The notes under the pieces are model-generated. The model worked only from the letters and a program-made list of their open reading frames with translations. It did not search any database and was not told where the DNA came from. The position numbers and the translations under genes are program-made. Below are positions 50,802 through 59,328 of a DNA stretch of 64,000 bases, one piece after another; positions within the stretch are counted from its first letter, which is position 1; each line of letters starts with the position of its first letter. Origin of the DNA: JBBPYR01 sp038199755 (lineage in GTDB: Bacteria; Chloroflexota; Ktedonobacteria; Ktedonobacterales; Ktedonobacteraceae); NCBI GenBank assembly GCA_038199755.1, contig JBBPYR010000137.1:1-64000 (forward strand). The letters run 5' to 3'.

Positions 50802-52162
50802 TATGATGATTCACTTCCTAGTAATAAACGTAGTAAATCGAAGCGTCCTATCATCCCCATCAGGTGGTTCTCGTGATCAACGACTGGCAACACTTTGCGA
50901 CGAGTCTCCATCATGAGCTCAATCGCTTCCTGAACTGAAGCGGTGTCGACAATGGTCACGACGTTGCGGTTCATCACATCCGCTGCCTTGCGTACCTTGC
51001 CAGAAGGGGATTGTAACGCAGTGGTCGGTAATCGGCCCGGCTTACCTCTGGCCCAATCAGCGAGGACCGCAAGGAAGCGCGGACGTACTACCTCCTCCAT
51101 GCCTGCAAGGACATCCACGTCGCTGATGATCCCCATAACGTGTCGTGTGTCGTCAGTGACAATCACACGTTTGATGGATGATGAGATGAGTTCATCAACG
51201 ACCTCAGCAAATGAGGTCTGCTCCTCAACGGTCACGATATTGTGATGCATGTACAAGGCAACAGGTTGTTGTTGTGCAGGCACTCCTGCCAGAGACCTGG
51301 CCTTTTCCAGCGGTTGAGTGGCACTACTGGCCTGTGGGTTCATCAAAGGACTGGTGCGAATCGTGTGCAACAGGTCAGCTCGCGTCACCATGCCGAGCAG
51401 TAGTCCACTTGCATCAACAACGGGTAGGTTGCGCAACCGTGTTTCAATCAGTACCTGTGCGGCCTCGCGGATCGTTTGCTCTGGCCGAATGGTGCGAACC
51501 TGCCGATTCATAATATCTTGCGCCGTACTCTGACTCTGATGTGCGGCTTCCAGCGATGCAGAAATGGCCTCCGCTGTGAGGGGATCTAATTCACGAGCGG
51601 TGCGGACGAGTCCACGCCGCATCGGGAGGAGGCCTGAGTTGATGAGGTCGCCAGTACTCAGGATGCCCTCTAGATGCCGCCGCGCGTTCACCACAGGGAG
51701 CACACGAAACGGGGCGAGCAATAACAGATCAACGACCGTCGCAACGGGTGTTTCGGGGGAAACGACGGTCACATCGGTTTCCATCACCTGCCGCACAGGA
51801 ATCTTAGTGGAAATTCCGTGCCGTCGCGCATGCGTATACTTCAAGACGTCGACCTCGTGCAACGTCATCAATCCCCCGTTCATCATCTCTTGTAGACCAG
51901 GGATCAGGCGTTGTAAGCGCGCAGGTTGATCCACCACAGAGATGATCAAAGGAGCTTCGGAGGACCACTGGAACCCTTTTTGCTCATGGAGGTGCTCACC
52001 AGCCCCGTACCCAGCAACGGCACGAGTCACGGTGGCACCAGCTCCTCCGTGCTCACGCAAAAACTGCACAATTGCGACATACAACGGTCGGCCACGCCAT
52101 TGATCAGACTCACCAACATATATTGTCAACATCTGGGCCTTGCCCTGACGGAGTAGACTCAT
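50801..52162 (-). CDS. DUF190-CBS fusion protein
   Basis: The 453-residue protein starts with a DUF190 domain (residues 10-110: MLTIYVGESDQWRGRPLYVAIVQFLREHGGAGATV) and continues with four CBS modules (RQVMETDVTVVSPETPVATV; QDIMNRQVRTIRPEQTIREA; LYMHHNIVTVEEQTSFAEVV; ADVMNRNVVTIVDTASVQEA). CBS pairs usually bind adenine nucleotides, so this may link energy state to fluoride handling. First gene of the four-gene operon. Confidence 0.85.
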   Translation of the reverse strand: MSLLRQGKAQMLTIYVGESDQWRGRPLYVAIVQFLREHGGAGATVTRAVAGYGAGEHLHEQKGFQWSSEAPLIISVVDQPARLQRLIPGLQEMMNGGLMTLHEVDVLKYTHARRHGISTKIPVRQVMETDVTVVSPETPVATVVDLLLLAPFRVLPVVNARRHLEGILSTGDLINSGLLPMRRGLVRTARELDPLTAEAISASLEAAHQSQSTAQDIMNRQVRTIRPEQTIREAAQVLIETRLRNLPVVDASGLLLGMVTRADLLHTIRTSPLMNPQASSATQPLEKARSLAGVPAQQQPVALYMHHNIVTVEEQTSFAEVVDELISSSIKRVIVTDDTRHVMGIISDVDVLAGMEEVVRPRFLAVLADWARGKPGRLPTTALQSPSGKVRKAADVMNRNVVTIVDTASVQEAIELMMETRRKVLPVVDHENHLMGMIGRFDLLRLLLGSESS

Positions 52163-52190
52163 TGCCTCTCCCCCCTCATCTCATGAATGG

Positions 52191-52250
52191 TTCCCGCCGC
52201 GGGAAAGAAGTCCCTTTACGAGTATATAAAATGGTCCAAGCAAACGTCAA
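52191..52250 (-). promoter_or_regulatory. Promoter and short palindromic leader of the fluoride operon
   Basis: On the minus strand TTGACG (52250-52245) and TATACT (52226-52221) are 18 bases apart, with a start near 52214. The leader carries TTCCCGCGGCGGGAA (52205-52191), a small perfect hairpin or operator. GAGGGGGGAG precedes the ATG at 52162. I do not see the fluoride riboswitch consensus. Confidence 0.5.
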
Positions 52251-52251
52251 G

Positions 52252-52319
52252 CTTACCCTCCATACAGTTTTGGCGCATCTTCTAAAAAGAGGATGCGCCA
52301 AAACTGTATGGAGGGTAAG
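52252..52319. repeat. 28-bp perfect inverted repeat upstream of the fluoride operon
   Basis: Arms 52252-52279 and 52292-52319 (CTTACCCTCCATACAGTTTT onward) match exactly with a 12-base loop. It sits immediately upstream of the -35 box and lacks a U-tract on either strand, so it is a terminator only by shape. The stretch 52320-52557 beyond it shows no gene. Confidence 0.7.
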
Positions 52320-52557
52320 TGGTGAATGATATCGTTGTTAACGAGAACTCATCGGTTGTTCATCTCTGCTCAGCAGCGCGTAGCGGTACCAAGCGATAGC
52401 GTTTGAGCGCGGAAGAAGGGCTCGTTGAGCAGAATTTGTCTCAAGAAATGCTCTGGATAAGAGCAAAAATTCTCAATCTTTGTGTAAGTTAGCGACTTTT
52501 TTTCTTCTTCCTTGAGATAGCATCAGAACTTAGAGATATGAACTGCGCGTCAGATAG

Positions 52558-53103
52558 TCAGGGTTGCTTGACATCTTCTTCCTCTGCTGTTTCCTGGTGT
52601 ATCTTGGCCATCTCTTCATCGATTTTCTTCATGTGCATGCGCCTGATGCGCGCACGCTCGATGCGACGTGCTTCCACAGCATTGGCTGGTAACAGAGGAG
52701 GAACTGGCGTGGGTTTTCTGTTCTCATCCAAGGCGACAAAGACGAGTTGGCTTCTGGCGATTGTGCGTACCTCACCAGTCATCAGGTCCTCTGCAACCAC
52801 TTCAACGCCAACCTCCATACTGCTACGGCCCACATAATTGAGCGCACAATGGACAGATACTACATTCCCGATGTAGGCGGGTGCGAAGAAATCGAAGCGT
52901 TCGATACGCGCAGTCACCACAGGTTTACGCGCATGCTTCATGGCGACAATGGCAGCGGCTTCATCAACCATACGCATAATGACGCCGCCATGCACGTTGC
53001 CGTGTCCGTTGGCATCGAGTACCTCCATCATACGGATGGTTGTACTTCTTGAGTACGCGATACTGCGTCCCGCACTGGTATCTTCGGATTGCGTGTGATC
53101 CAT
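52558..53103 (-). CDS. Acyl-CoA thioesterase (hotdog fold)
   Basis: The 181-residue protein matches the YciA/BFIT-type acyl-CoA hydrolases: DANGHGNVHGGVIMRMVDEAAAIVA carries the conserved Asn/His/Asp region and ARIERFDFFAPAYIGNVVSVHCAL the hotdog sheet. It releases CoA from fatty acyl-CoA. The C-terminal 40 residues are a charged helix. GGGAGG precedes the ATG at 53103, which shares one base with the stop of the WD40 gene. Confidence 0.87.
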   Translation of the reverse strand: MDHTQSEDTSAGRSIAYSRSTTIRMMEVLDANGHGNVHGGVIMRMVDEAAAIVAMKHARKPVVTARIERFDFFAPAYIGNVVSVHCALNYVGRSSMEVGVEVVAEDLMTGEVRTIARSQLVFVALDENRKPTPVPPLLPANAVEARRIERARIRRMHMKKIDEEMAKIHQETAEEEDVKQP

Positions 53104-54167
53104 TATTCCGCCTCCCACACTTGTACGGTTTTATCAAACCCAGACGAGGCGATGCGCGGTCCCGACCAGGCGATAGAGATCACAGCATCGAAATGGCCGC
53201 GATAGGTCATAGCAAGATTGCCAGTGTTCGGGTCCCACACCTGCACTGTACGGTCAAAGCCACCGGAGGCAATGTACTTTCCATCCGGCGACCAAGCCAC
53301 GATATGCACATAGAAGGCATGACCTCGATAAATCGTGATTGGCACACCTGTAATGGAGTTCCATACCTGCACGGTATGATCTCCACTGCCAGAGGCAATG
53401 CGGGTCCCATCCGGCGACCACGTTACGGCCCATACGCCCGCGCTATGTCCCTTGTATGACAATAATGTTTGACCTGTGGTCGCGTCCCATACTTGTACCG
53501 TGCCATTATCGCTGCCGGTAGCGACACGCTTGCCATCGGGCGACCACTCGGCTGCAGTGACATGGCCGGGATGGTCACGATACGTTAGGAGCAGTTTGCC
53601 AGTCTGGGCGTTCCACACCTGTACCGTGCCATCATCCCCACCGGAGGCAATCAACTTGCCATCAGGCGACCACGAGGCGGCACTTACGAGTGCTGAATGG
53701 CCGCGATAGACCAACAACGTTTTGCCTGTCGAGGCATCCCACACTTGTACAGTATGATCGTAACCCGTCGAGGCAATGCGTGTTCCATCTGGCGACCAGC
53801 GCACCGTAAAGACGGGCCCCGTATGCTTGCGATAGATAAGCACATGCTTACCTGTCGCGGCATCCCATACTTGCACGGTCCCATCCAAGCTCGCGGAAGC
53901 AATGCGACGTGCATCAGGCGACCACGCCACCCCAAACACCATACTTGTATGGCCTTCATAGGTATAAAAGAGACTACCAACAGGAATGCTGCTCGCCCTT
54001 TGCGAGGAAACGGATAGCGCGGCAAACACATTATGACGTGTAGCATCCGTTGTTGGACTAGCGGCAGAGGGAGGAAATGGAGTATATGTCGAGCAAGCTG
54101 CCAGAACGAGCAACAAGCCGCTGAGCAGTGTCCAATATATACCTTTTCTGTATCGTGTGAGATGCAT
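53103..54167 (-). CDS. WD40-repeat lipoprotein
   Basis: A 354-residue exported protein. The signal peptide ends with the lipobox LAAC (WTLLSGLLLVLAAC), after which a Pro/Ser/Thr linker leads to about seven WD40 repeats (WSPDG...IAS...TVQVWD) forming one propeller on the cell surface. Repeats are highly alike, with paired words such as TVQVWDAATGK and WSPDGKRIAS. It is co-directional with the thioesterase gene and overlaps it by one base. Its partners are unknown. Confidence 0.88.
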   Translation of the reverse strand: MHLTRYRKGIYWTLLSGLLLVLAACSTYTPFPPSAASPTTDATRHNVFAALSVSSQRASSIPVGSLFYTYEGHTSMVFGVAWSPDARRIASASLDGTVQVWDAATGKHVLIYRKHTGPVFTVRWSPDGTRIASTGYDHTVQVWDASTGKTLLVYRGHSALVSAASWSPDGKLIASGGDDGTVQVWNAQTGKLLLTYRDHPGHVTAAEWSPDGKRVATGSDNGTVQVWDATTGQTLLSYKGHSAGVWAVTWSPDGTRIASGSGDHTVQVWNSITGVPITIYRGHAFYVHIVAWSPDGKYIASGGFDRTVQVWDPNTGNLAMTYRGHFDAVISIAWSGPRIASSGFDKTVQVWEAE

Positions 54168-54420
54168 TGTGTTTCCTTGAAAAAACAGCCATTACGAATT
54201 TGTACGTCTTACAAAAGAATACGCATTCTTACTGTCGCAAGATGCACATTTCTGCTTGCATTGCACTTCACTCGCCGTTACGCGAATACAAAGAAGCGCA
54301 AGTGCCGCCGATACGAAATCTCAAGCGGCACGCAGAAGAGTTTCGTTGCCACTCTGCATCCTCTCGCTCTGCCAGCGGCCTCACAACTCTGTTGCCCGCC
54401 TCATTGCCTAGCTTGCTACC

Positions 54421-55017
54421 CTATGCGAACTTAAACGACTGTAGCATGGGTTGAAAGAAGCCTTGATTGGCAAGGTCGAACACCTGTGAACCAGTGAGAT
54501 ACACGAGGGTATACGCCTTGGTAGAAGTTGTATGGGCAGGATGATTATCAGCGATCACAATCGCTTTGACATTGACCGAGGCAGATTGGCCCGGTGGCAC
54601 CAGATCACCTGTGGCGGCTCCCTGGCTCCAGCTATCGCCCGCGACCTGCGTCGTCGCAGCGACATCGACCGTCTGATAATTCTTGACTCGCGACTTGAAG
54701 AGGAGCATGCCGCCTTGTACGACACTAGAGGAAGGAAGGGCACCATCCACATTATTGACGGTACTCACGGACATCGAGGCAATGCCCTGTGGATCGGTGA
54801 ACGTGACGGTGCTCTGATTTTTGCTCACCTTCCAGCCAACAGGATAGCCAATAGTGAAACCATCGCCGCTATAGCTTGTTAACGATGTAGCCGGGGCAGC
54901 AGTCGGAGTGGGGGTAGCACTGCCTGATCCGCCAAACAGATCGCAGGCAGTTACGAGTCCAGCGAGTAAAAGAAGACACGATACAGAGAAAAACCAGCGT
55001 AGTATGCGCTGTAGCAT
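54421..55017 (-). CDS. Putative lipoprotein with PsbP/DcrB-like domain
   Basis: The 198-residue product starts at the ATG 55017 (GAAGGGA ahead). The signal is FFSVSCLLLLAGLVTAC with lipobox VTAC; a Thr/Pro/Ala linker follows. The globular part (YSGDGFTIGYPVGWKVSKNQSTVTFTDPQG) is typical of PsbP- or DcrB-like beta-sandwich lipoproteins. Function unknown. It is transcribed on its own. Confidence 0.75.
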   Translation of the reverse strand: MLQRILRWFFSVSCLLLLAGLVTACDLFGGSGSATPTPTAAPATSLTSYSGDGFTIGYPVGWKVSKNQSTVTFTDPQGIASMSVSTVNNVDGALPSSSVVQGGMLLFKSRVKNYQTVDVAATTQVAGDSWSQGAATGDLVPPGQSASVNVKAIVIADNHPAHTTSTKAYTLVYLTGSQVFDLANQGFFQPMLQSFKFA

Positions 55018-55166
55018 AAGTATGTTTCCCTTCAAGCAGTAGATGTAGCTTTTCAGCGTAGACCAGATGGATATAGGCAATAGCACAGTATTTATCAGGA
55101 TTATAACACACCTTGTACCACAATTCGCTATTCCAGGCCGCTTGACCCGCTTTTCTCATGCGCAAA

Positions 55167-55222
55167 GGAGCTAGGTGGCGGCAATCTTGCATAGGCTTAT
55201 GCAATTGCCGCCACCTAGCTCC
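55167..55222 (-). terminator. Terminator-like hairpin after the bcp fragment
   Basis: Perfect 19-bp arms (55167-55185 and 55204-55222, GGAGCTAGGTGGCGGCAAT) with an inner TTGCAT/ATGCAA extension. It lies about 30 bases past the stop at 55254. Confidence 0.6.
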
Positions 55223-55253
55223 ACTATCGTTATCACAAGCAATGGTGATGGTG

Positions 55254-55575
55254 TTAGAGGTGCAGAGCCTCTACCGTTTCTAACACCTCTTGCGCGTGCT
55301 CGTCCGGCTTCACTTTGTGCCAGATTTTACGCACCACGCCTTCTTTATCAATCAAGAAGGTTTCGCGGTTCACTCCCATGTATTTTCGCCCATACATATT
55401 CTTCTCTTTCCACACGCCATACAACTGCGAAACAGTGGTATCGGTGTCAGATAACAGTGGAAAGGACAGACCATATTTATCAGCAAATTTTTGATGCGAG
55501 GCCACATTGTCACCTAGCACGACGACGCCACGCCGCTGCAAGAGATGGTTGGGATACTCTTCTGTCCACTATTAC
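55254..55575 (-). pseudogene. Bcp-type peroxiredoxin, C-terminal fragment
   Basis: The reading EYPNHLLQRRGVVVLG-DNVASHQKFADKYGLSFPLLSDTDTTVSQLYGVWKEKN...ETFLIDKEGVVRKIWHKVKPDEHAQEVLETVEAL matches the C-terminal two thirds of the intact Bcp encoded at 57137-57634. Stops TAA TAG appear just upstream of the homology, near 55575. The N-terminal third is 3.5 kb away at 59074-59228 on the same strand. The peroxidatic cysteine region is missing from both pieces, and three residues are missing after VVVLG. It is not expected to be active. Confidence 0.8.
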
Positions 55576-55589
55576 CCACGTGGAATGCC

Positions 55590-56825
55590 TTAATCTAAAT
55601 GATCAAAATATTGCGGTGTTCCGTCCCATAAGGAGTACAGTTCGCCATCTCCCCAGAAGTTCAGGTCTCCATTGGTCGAAGTGCGTTTAAAAGCTATGAA
55701 CCTGGGATGAGGCTTACTAGTATCCTTAGCTACTTCTGTGCCTCTCTGACCATCACCACTGACATACTCCGAATCGATCGGCTGAAGAATGGCTTCATAC
55801 GGGAAGTCCGCCACAATCTTAGCGAAGTAATTGGATACCATGTTGTATCCCCCATGCGCGACTACAATGTGCCCTGTGAGTCCCTTAAGGCATTCAGGAC
55901 CAATGATTGACGGAGCAGGTGTCTCACCGTTCTGAAAGAATCTGTTCAACTCCTCTGCTATGTCAACACACCATCCGCCGACTCTACGTGAATCCACTAA
56001 TTCAATATTCGGGAACCCCAGGCCAGATGGAATACTGCGAGCGAATCGTTTTGCTACTGGCTGGAACCTTGATGTCGTCGCCAGAATACCCTTATGGGCT
56101 CTTTGCTGTACTGCTATGCCAAATAGCGCGGCTACCGCGTCAAGGCCAATCGGTCTGTTTGCGTATCGTTTGGCTTGGACCAGTGTGACCATCTGCGGGA
56201 TGGATTGACTTTGGTAAAGCCTGATGTCAACACCCCCATCATTTGTTCCCGGCCCAAGCTCGGTACGGAAGCCTTGATTTCTGAAAACCGCATCAAGGAA
56301 CTCTTCGTATTGGCACCATTCCAAACGCGCTATGTGATCAGGATGTTTGGCGAAGTGCTCGAAAACTTCCCCGTGAATATTGTAGAGCCGATGTGTCGCA
56401 AGATGCTGTATCCATTGCCAGCGGTAGAGGACCAAATACTCATCTGCCCGCTTCTCATCGGACGGCATAATGCAAATCGTCACGTGATCTTCCCTGTCGT
56501 AATAAAAACCGCGCATCTCGAGCATTGACCGGAAATGTTCAGAGAGTTCGTCAGAATCTTCCCGGTCAAAGCTAAAAACGCGGTAAAGTGGTCCTTCAAA
56601 GGTCAGAAGAAGAGCTTCGTAGCGTTTGGGCGCATCCTCCTTATGGAGGAACGGTGTGTGAAATGAGGAATCGTACCAGAGATCATTCTCTTTTGCCCAA
56701 GACTCGATGGCGCAGCGCAATTCGGTAAGCTCGGCCATGCATCTTGCTTCGTTAACGGTTGCCGAGCCCAGCCGAACTCCGCCATCTGCTTCAAAGGCTC
56801 GAATTTGTTGAGGTTCACTCGGCAT
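55590..56825 (-). CDS. Mrr-like restriction endonuclease family protein
   Basis: A 411-residue protein. The middle (about residues 165-275) is an Mrr-type catalytic domain: LEWCQYEEFLDAVFRNQGFRTELGPGTNDGGVDIRLYQSQ followed by MVTLVQAKRYANRPIGLDAV, that is D...QAK, the PD-(D/E)xK variant of Mrr. The N-terminal 160 residues and the last 110 (GLTGHIVVAHGGYNMVSNYF) are not recognised and may recognise targets. Mrr enzymes cut modified DNA. It lies just inside the left edge of the DNA that divides the bcp gene. AAGGA precedes the ATG. Confidence 0.82.
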   Translation of the reverse strand: MPSEPQQIRAFEADGGVRLGSATVNEARCMAELTELRCAIESWAKENDLWYDSSFHTPFLHKEDAPKRYEALLLTFEGPLYRVFSFDREDSDELSEHFRSMLEMRGFYYDREDHVTICIMPSDEKRADEYLVLYRWQWIQHLATHRLYNIHGEVFEHFAKHPDHIARLEWCQYEEFLDAVFRNQGFRTELGPGTNDGGVDIRLYQSQSIPQMVTLVQAKRYANRPIGLDAVAALFGIAVQQRAHKGILATTSRFQPVAKRFARSIPSGLGFPNIELVDSRRVGGWCVDIAEELNRFFQNGETPAPSIIGPECLKGLTGHIVVAHGGYNMVSNYFAKIVADFPYEAILQPIDSEYVSGDGQRGTEVAKDTSKPHPRFIAFKRTSTNGDLNFWGDGELYSLWDGTPQYFDHLD

Positions 56826-57136
56826 ATGAGATATTTCCTTAATGTCACTCAGAGGTGGACATGGATAGTGAGGGCTAACGTGTTGTCCGCATCGGGTGAT
56901 ACTCCCGTAAATGTCCAGAGGCTAGGGCTGTTGACCAACAGTTGTATGACTATCACTTGTACATTCTTATTGGTACAGAGAAAACCAGAAAGATGAGGCG
57001 CATTCTTCCCTCAGTCTGAAGACATGAGGGTGCTCTGCGCCGATGTCTATGGACATTCATTTGGCAAAGGGAAATCAGGATTTGTAATTTCCAGTTGAAA
57101 AAGTCATTTCTGATTCCTTAAGCCAGAAAGATAAGT
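56826..57136. other. Intergenic region with a two-part hairpin
   Basis: No gene is seen. GGCGCA (56997-57002) and CCCTCA (57008-57013) pair with TGAGGG (57025-57030) and TGCGCC (57036-57041), with symmetric five-base internal loops. It could be a terminator or a site of the inserted element. Confidence 0.4.
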
Positions 57137-57634
57137 TTAAAGCCCTAACGACTCAATGGTATTGAGCACCTCTTGTGCATGACCTTCAGCTTTCACTCTA
57201 GGCCAGACATTGCGGATGATACCATCTTTATCGATAAGAAACGTCTCACGGTTGATGCCCATGTATTTTTTGCCGTACAGGTTCTTTTCCTTCCACACCC
57301 CGTAACGCTGCGATACGGCGGTATCGGTGTCGGAAAGCAGGGGAAAGGGAAGCCCGTATTTACCAGCGAATTTCTCATGCGATGCGATATCGTCGGCACT
57401 GATGCCCAGCACGACGATGCCGCGTTTCTGCATCTCATGGTCGGCATCGCGGAACGAACACGCTTCGGACACACATCCGGGCGTATCGTCTTTTGGATAG
57501 AAGTACAAGACTATATTTTTACCGCGTAACGCGCTTAACCGCACGTTGCCGTCTTTAACCACTGTTTCGTTTCCGATAGCCGGAAGCGTGAAATCAGGGG
57601 CGGTTTGCGACTCCTCTATTGGTGCATCACTCAT
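57137..57634 (-). CDS. bcp: Bcp-type thiol peroxidase (peroxiredoxin), intact copy
   Basis: The 165-residue enzyme reduces peroxides with thioredoxin as donor. VLYFYPKDDTPGCVSEACSFRD holds the peroxidatic cysteine and, five residues on, the resolving cysteine of the alpha-type Bcp. The length is normal. It lies inside the DNA separating two fragments of a close paralogue. A GTTCGG-ATAAG-CCGAAC hairpin (57674-57690) lies in its upstream region and AGAGAGG before the ATG. Confidence 0.93.
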   Translation of the reverse strand: MSDAPIEESQTAPDFTLPAIGNETVVKDGNVRLSALRGKNIVLYFYPKDDTPGCVSEACSFRDADHEMQKRGIVVLGISADDIASHEKFAGKYGLPFPLLSDTDTAVSQRYGVWKEKNLYGKKYMGINRETFLIDKDGIIRNVWPRVKAEGHAQEVLNTIESLGL

Positions 57635-57690
57635 ATCATTTACCTCTCTTCAGGGAATATACGGTGAAAAAGAGTTCGGATAAGCCGAAC

Positions 57691-58124
57691 CCTTTCAGTG
57701 TATCACAAGAAACGCCCCATTGCGTGTGAGGCACCAAAGGAGGAAGGAAACCGGGCAAGATTATCCGGCCTGCGGGGGGATGCCCAATATATCCTCGTAC
57801 CTGTCGAGTAATTCCAGGAAAGTCATCTGCTCCAACTGTTGCTGGTATCGGAGCATTCACATCTGCTTGTAGGTTTCCTCTCGTAAATCGACAAGCGAAG
57901 CCGGACGTGATACACTATCCCTGGACTTTTCGCCTGTCCGACGGCACAAGCCGCTATCACAGCGTCTTTGCCGCTGTGTGTACAGTAAAAAGGATGGGGC
58001 ATTGCTTTTGTGCTGTGTGTACCCTGCAAAAGTCCCATAGCACAAAACCGTTACAAGAGTCTGCGGGGACGCTTGGCGATTCTTCCAAGCGTCTTTCGGC
58101 CTCACCTCCTTGAAAAAGCCTGGA
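57691..58124. other. Gene-poor stretch inside the inserted DNA
   Basis: Only weak readings without recognisable motifs or ribosome sites are present. Nothing convincing is seen; it may hold decayed sequence of the element. Confidence 0.4.
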
Positions 58125-58334
58125 TCAGTCGGAAAAGTTAAGCCCGTCGATGTCCTTGTAGGTAATCTCGTGTCCTAACCCCTCAGATAAGGCATTGGCA
58201 ATCTTTCCGGCGGTCGCCTTCAAGATGCTCTTGCCTCTTTCGGCATCACGCACGGTACTCTCCCGGAGACCTGCATGACGGGCAAGTTCCGCCTTCGACC
58301 ATCCAAGCTTAACCCGATATTCTTCTAGATTCAT
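58125..58334 (-). CDS. Small XRE-family regulator
   Basis: A 69-residue protein that is almost only a Cro/C1 helix-turn-helix: LEEYRVKLGWSKAELARHAGLRESTVRDAERGKS. GGAG lies ten bases before the ATG. Small stand-alone regulators of this type are common in mobile elements, and it stands opposite the recombinase remnant. Confidence 0.8.
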   Translation of the reverse strand: MNLEEYRVKLGWSKAELARHAGLRESTVRDAERGKSILKATAGKIANALSEGLGHEITYKDIDGLNFSD

Positions 58335-58687
58335 AGGTTAAGCACTCCAAAAAACAGATTCTGCCTTCAGTATGCCATCTTTATACGGCGGTGTCAATGG
58401 TTGTACATTGTTATAGCACGCGTTGCATCAATAACAGACGTTTTATAGCAAAACACACCGTTTTATGGTATAGTTGTAGGTAGGGATTCGTTATCCTCAG
58501 ACGCGCCATCGCTGTTATTTGCAGAAGAGGGAACAAGTGAATGCCAGAACCCAAAGCATTTCGACACGCCGGAATGCCAAGGAGCCGATCCGTCACTTTA
58601 CAGCCATAACAGCAGGTACTCATAACACAGTTAAGCAGAGTATAAGGTATAAAATCGGGGATTTCTCCCCGCCTCACGAGGTGGAAA
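58335..58687. other. Divergent intergenic region between xre and recombinase remnant
   Basis: No gene is supported. It is AT-rich and holds TTGACA (minus strand, 58397-58392) with a CATACT 19 bases further on, a poor promoter for the regulator. Confidence 0.35.
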
Positions 58688-59122
58688 ATGCAACCACAGA
58701 ACATGATGCAGCGCAAACGCGTTGTCATTTATTGCCGCGTCAGCACAGACAAGCAGGAACAGGACGGCGAGAGCCTGGAATATCAGGAGGCGGTAAAACG
58801 GCGGAACCAGACCCGTGAAATCACTCTGGATGGTTACGAGGGCGAATGGTTTACGATCAATAAACTAATCGAGGATAAGGTCGTTACATGGCACAGCATA
58901 CACCGCGCTATTGATAGGGGGGAAGTTCAACTCCACACGATAGACGAGCCGCATCCTTTTATTCACCGCGACGAGCTTAACCGTTTCTTGCGTGAAACAC
59001 CGGTAAGGACCCGCAGCGAGCGGGAGAATGTCGCACCAAGGGTCGAGATCACGTATACACCAATTTTCACAGGTGTTCAATCTTCCTTTGATAAAAGTAC
59101 AAAACGACGTTCTTGCCTTTAA
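58688..59122 (+). pseudogene. Truncated serine recombinase fused to an HTH tail
   Basis: The first 35 residues (RVVIYCRVSTDKQEQDGESLEYQE) are the start of a large serine recombinase, with the nucleophile in CRVST. The rest of the catalytic and zinc domains is missing; the reading goes directly into EWFTINKLIEDKVVTWHSIHRAIDRGEVQLHTID...FIHRDELNRFL, an excisionase-like helix-turn-helix. The last codons run into the bcp fragment on the other strand. GAGGTGG precedes the ATG. It looks like an internal deletion of an integrase or a fusion; recombination activity is not expected. Confidence 0.7.
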
Positions 59123-59228
59123 GATCACCTAAATGCACCTGCCCATCTTTTACTACATCGTCGCTCCCTATTGCGGGCAGTGTAAAGTCTGGTGCTGGTT
59201 GCTGTTCTTGAATTGTTGTCTCACTCAT
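59074..59228 (-). pseudogene. Bcp-type peroxiredoxin, N-terminal fragment
   Basis: From the ATG at 59228 (AGGAG ahead) the reading ETTIQEQQPAPDFTLPAIG then SDDVVKDGQVHLGDLKGKNVVLYFY matches the start of Bcp. The reading then leaves the family (QRKIEHL, stop); one base further the frame gives PKED and TP-like words. The cysteine region is lost. The rest of the gene is at 55254-55575. Confidence 0.8.
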
Positions 59229-59257
59229 AAAGATACTCCTCTGTGCGAGAAAAAATA

Positions 59258-59298
59258 GACCGTTAGAAGACAAAGCAGTTACTTCGCTTCTAACGGTC
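59258..59298 (-). terminator. Terminator of the nadBCA operon
   Basis: A perfect 12-bp stem (59258-59269 with 59287-59298, GACCGTTAGAAG) lies about 30 bases after the nadA stop and is followed on the minus strand by TATTTTTT. Confidence 0.8.
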
Positions 59299-59328
59299 AA
59301 AACACGCTCGCACGGGAAACTTATTCCC

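Noticed and set aside
52163..52250. Fluoride riboswitch ahead of the FluC operon
   Set aside because: The conserved GGNGATGG start and pseudoknot pairing are not visible; only a short palindrome is present.
57636..57860. 74-residue reading upstream of the intact bcp
   Set aside because: No ribosome binding site or family; it covers the bcp upstream region and its hairpin.
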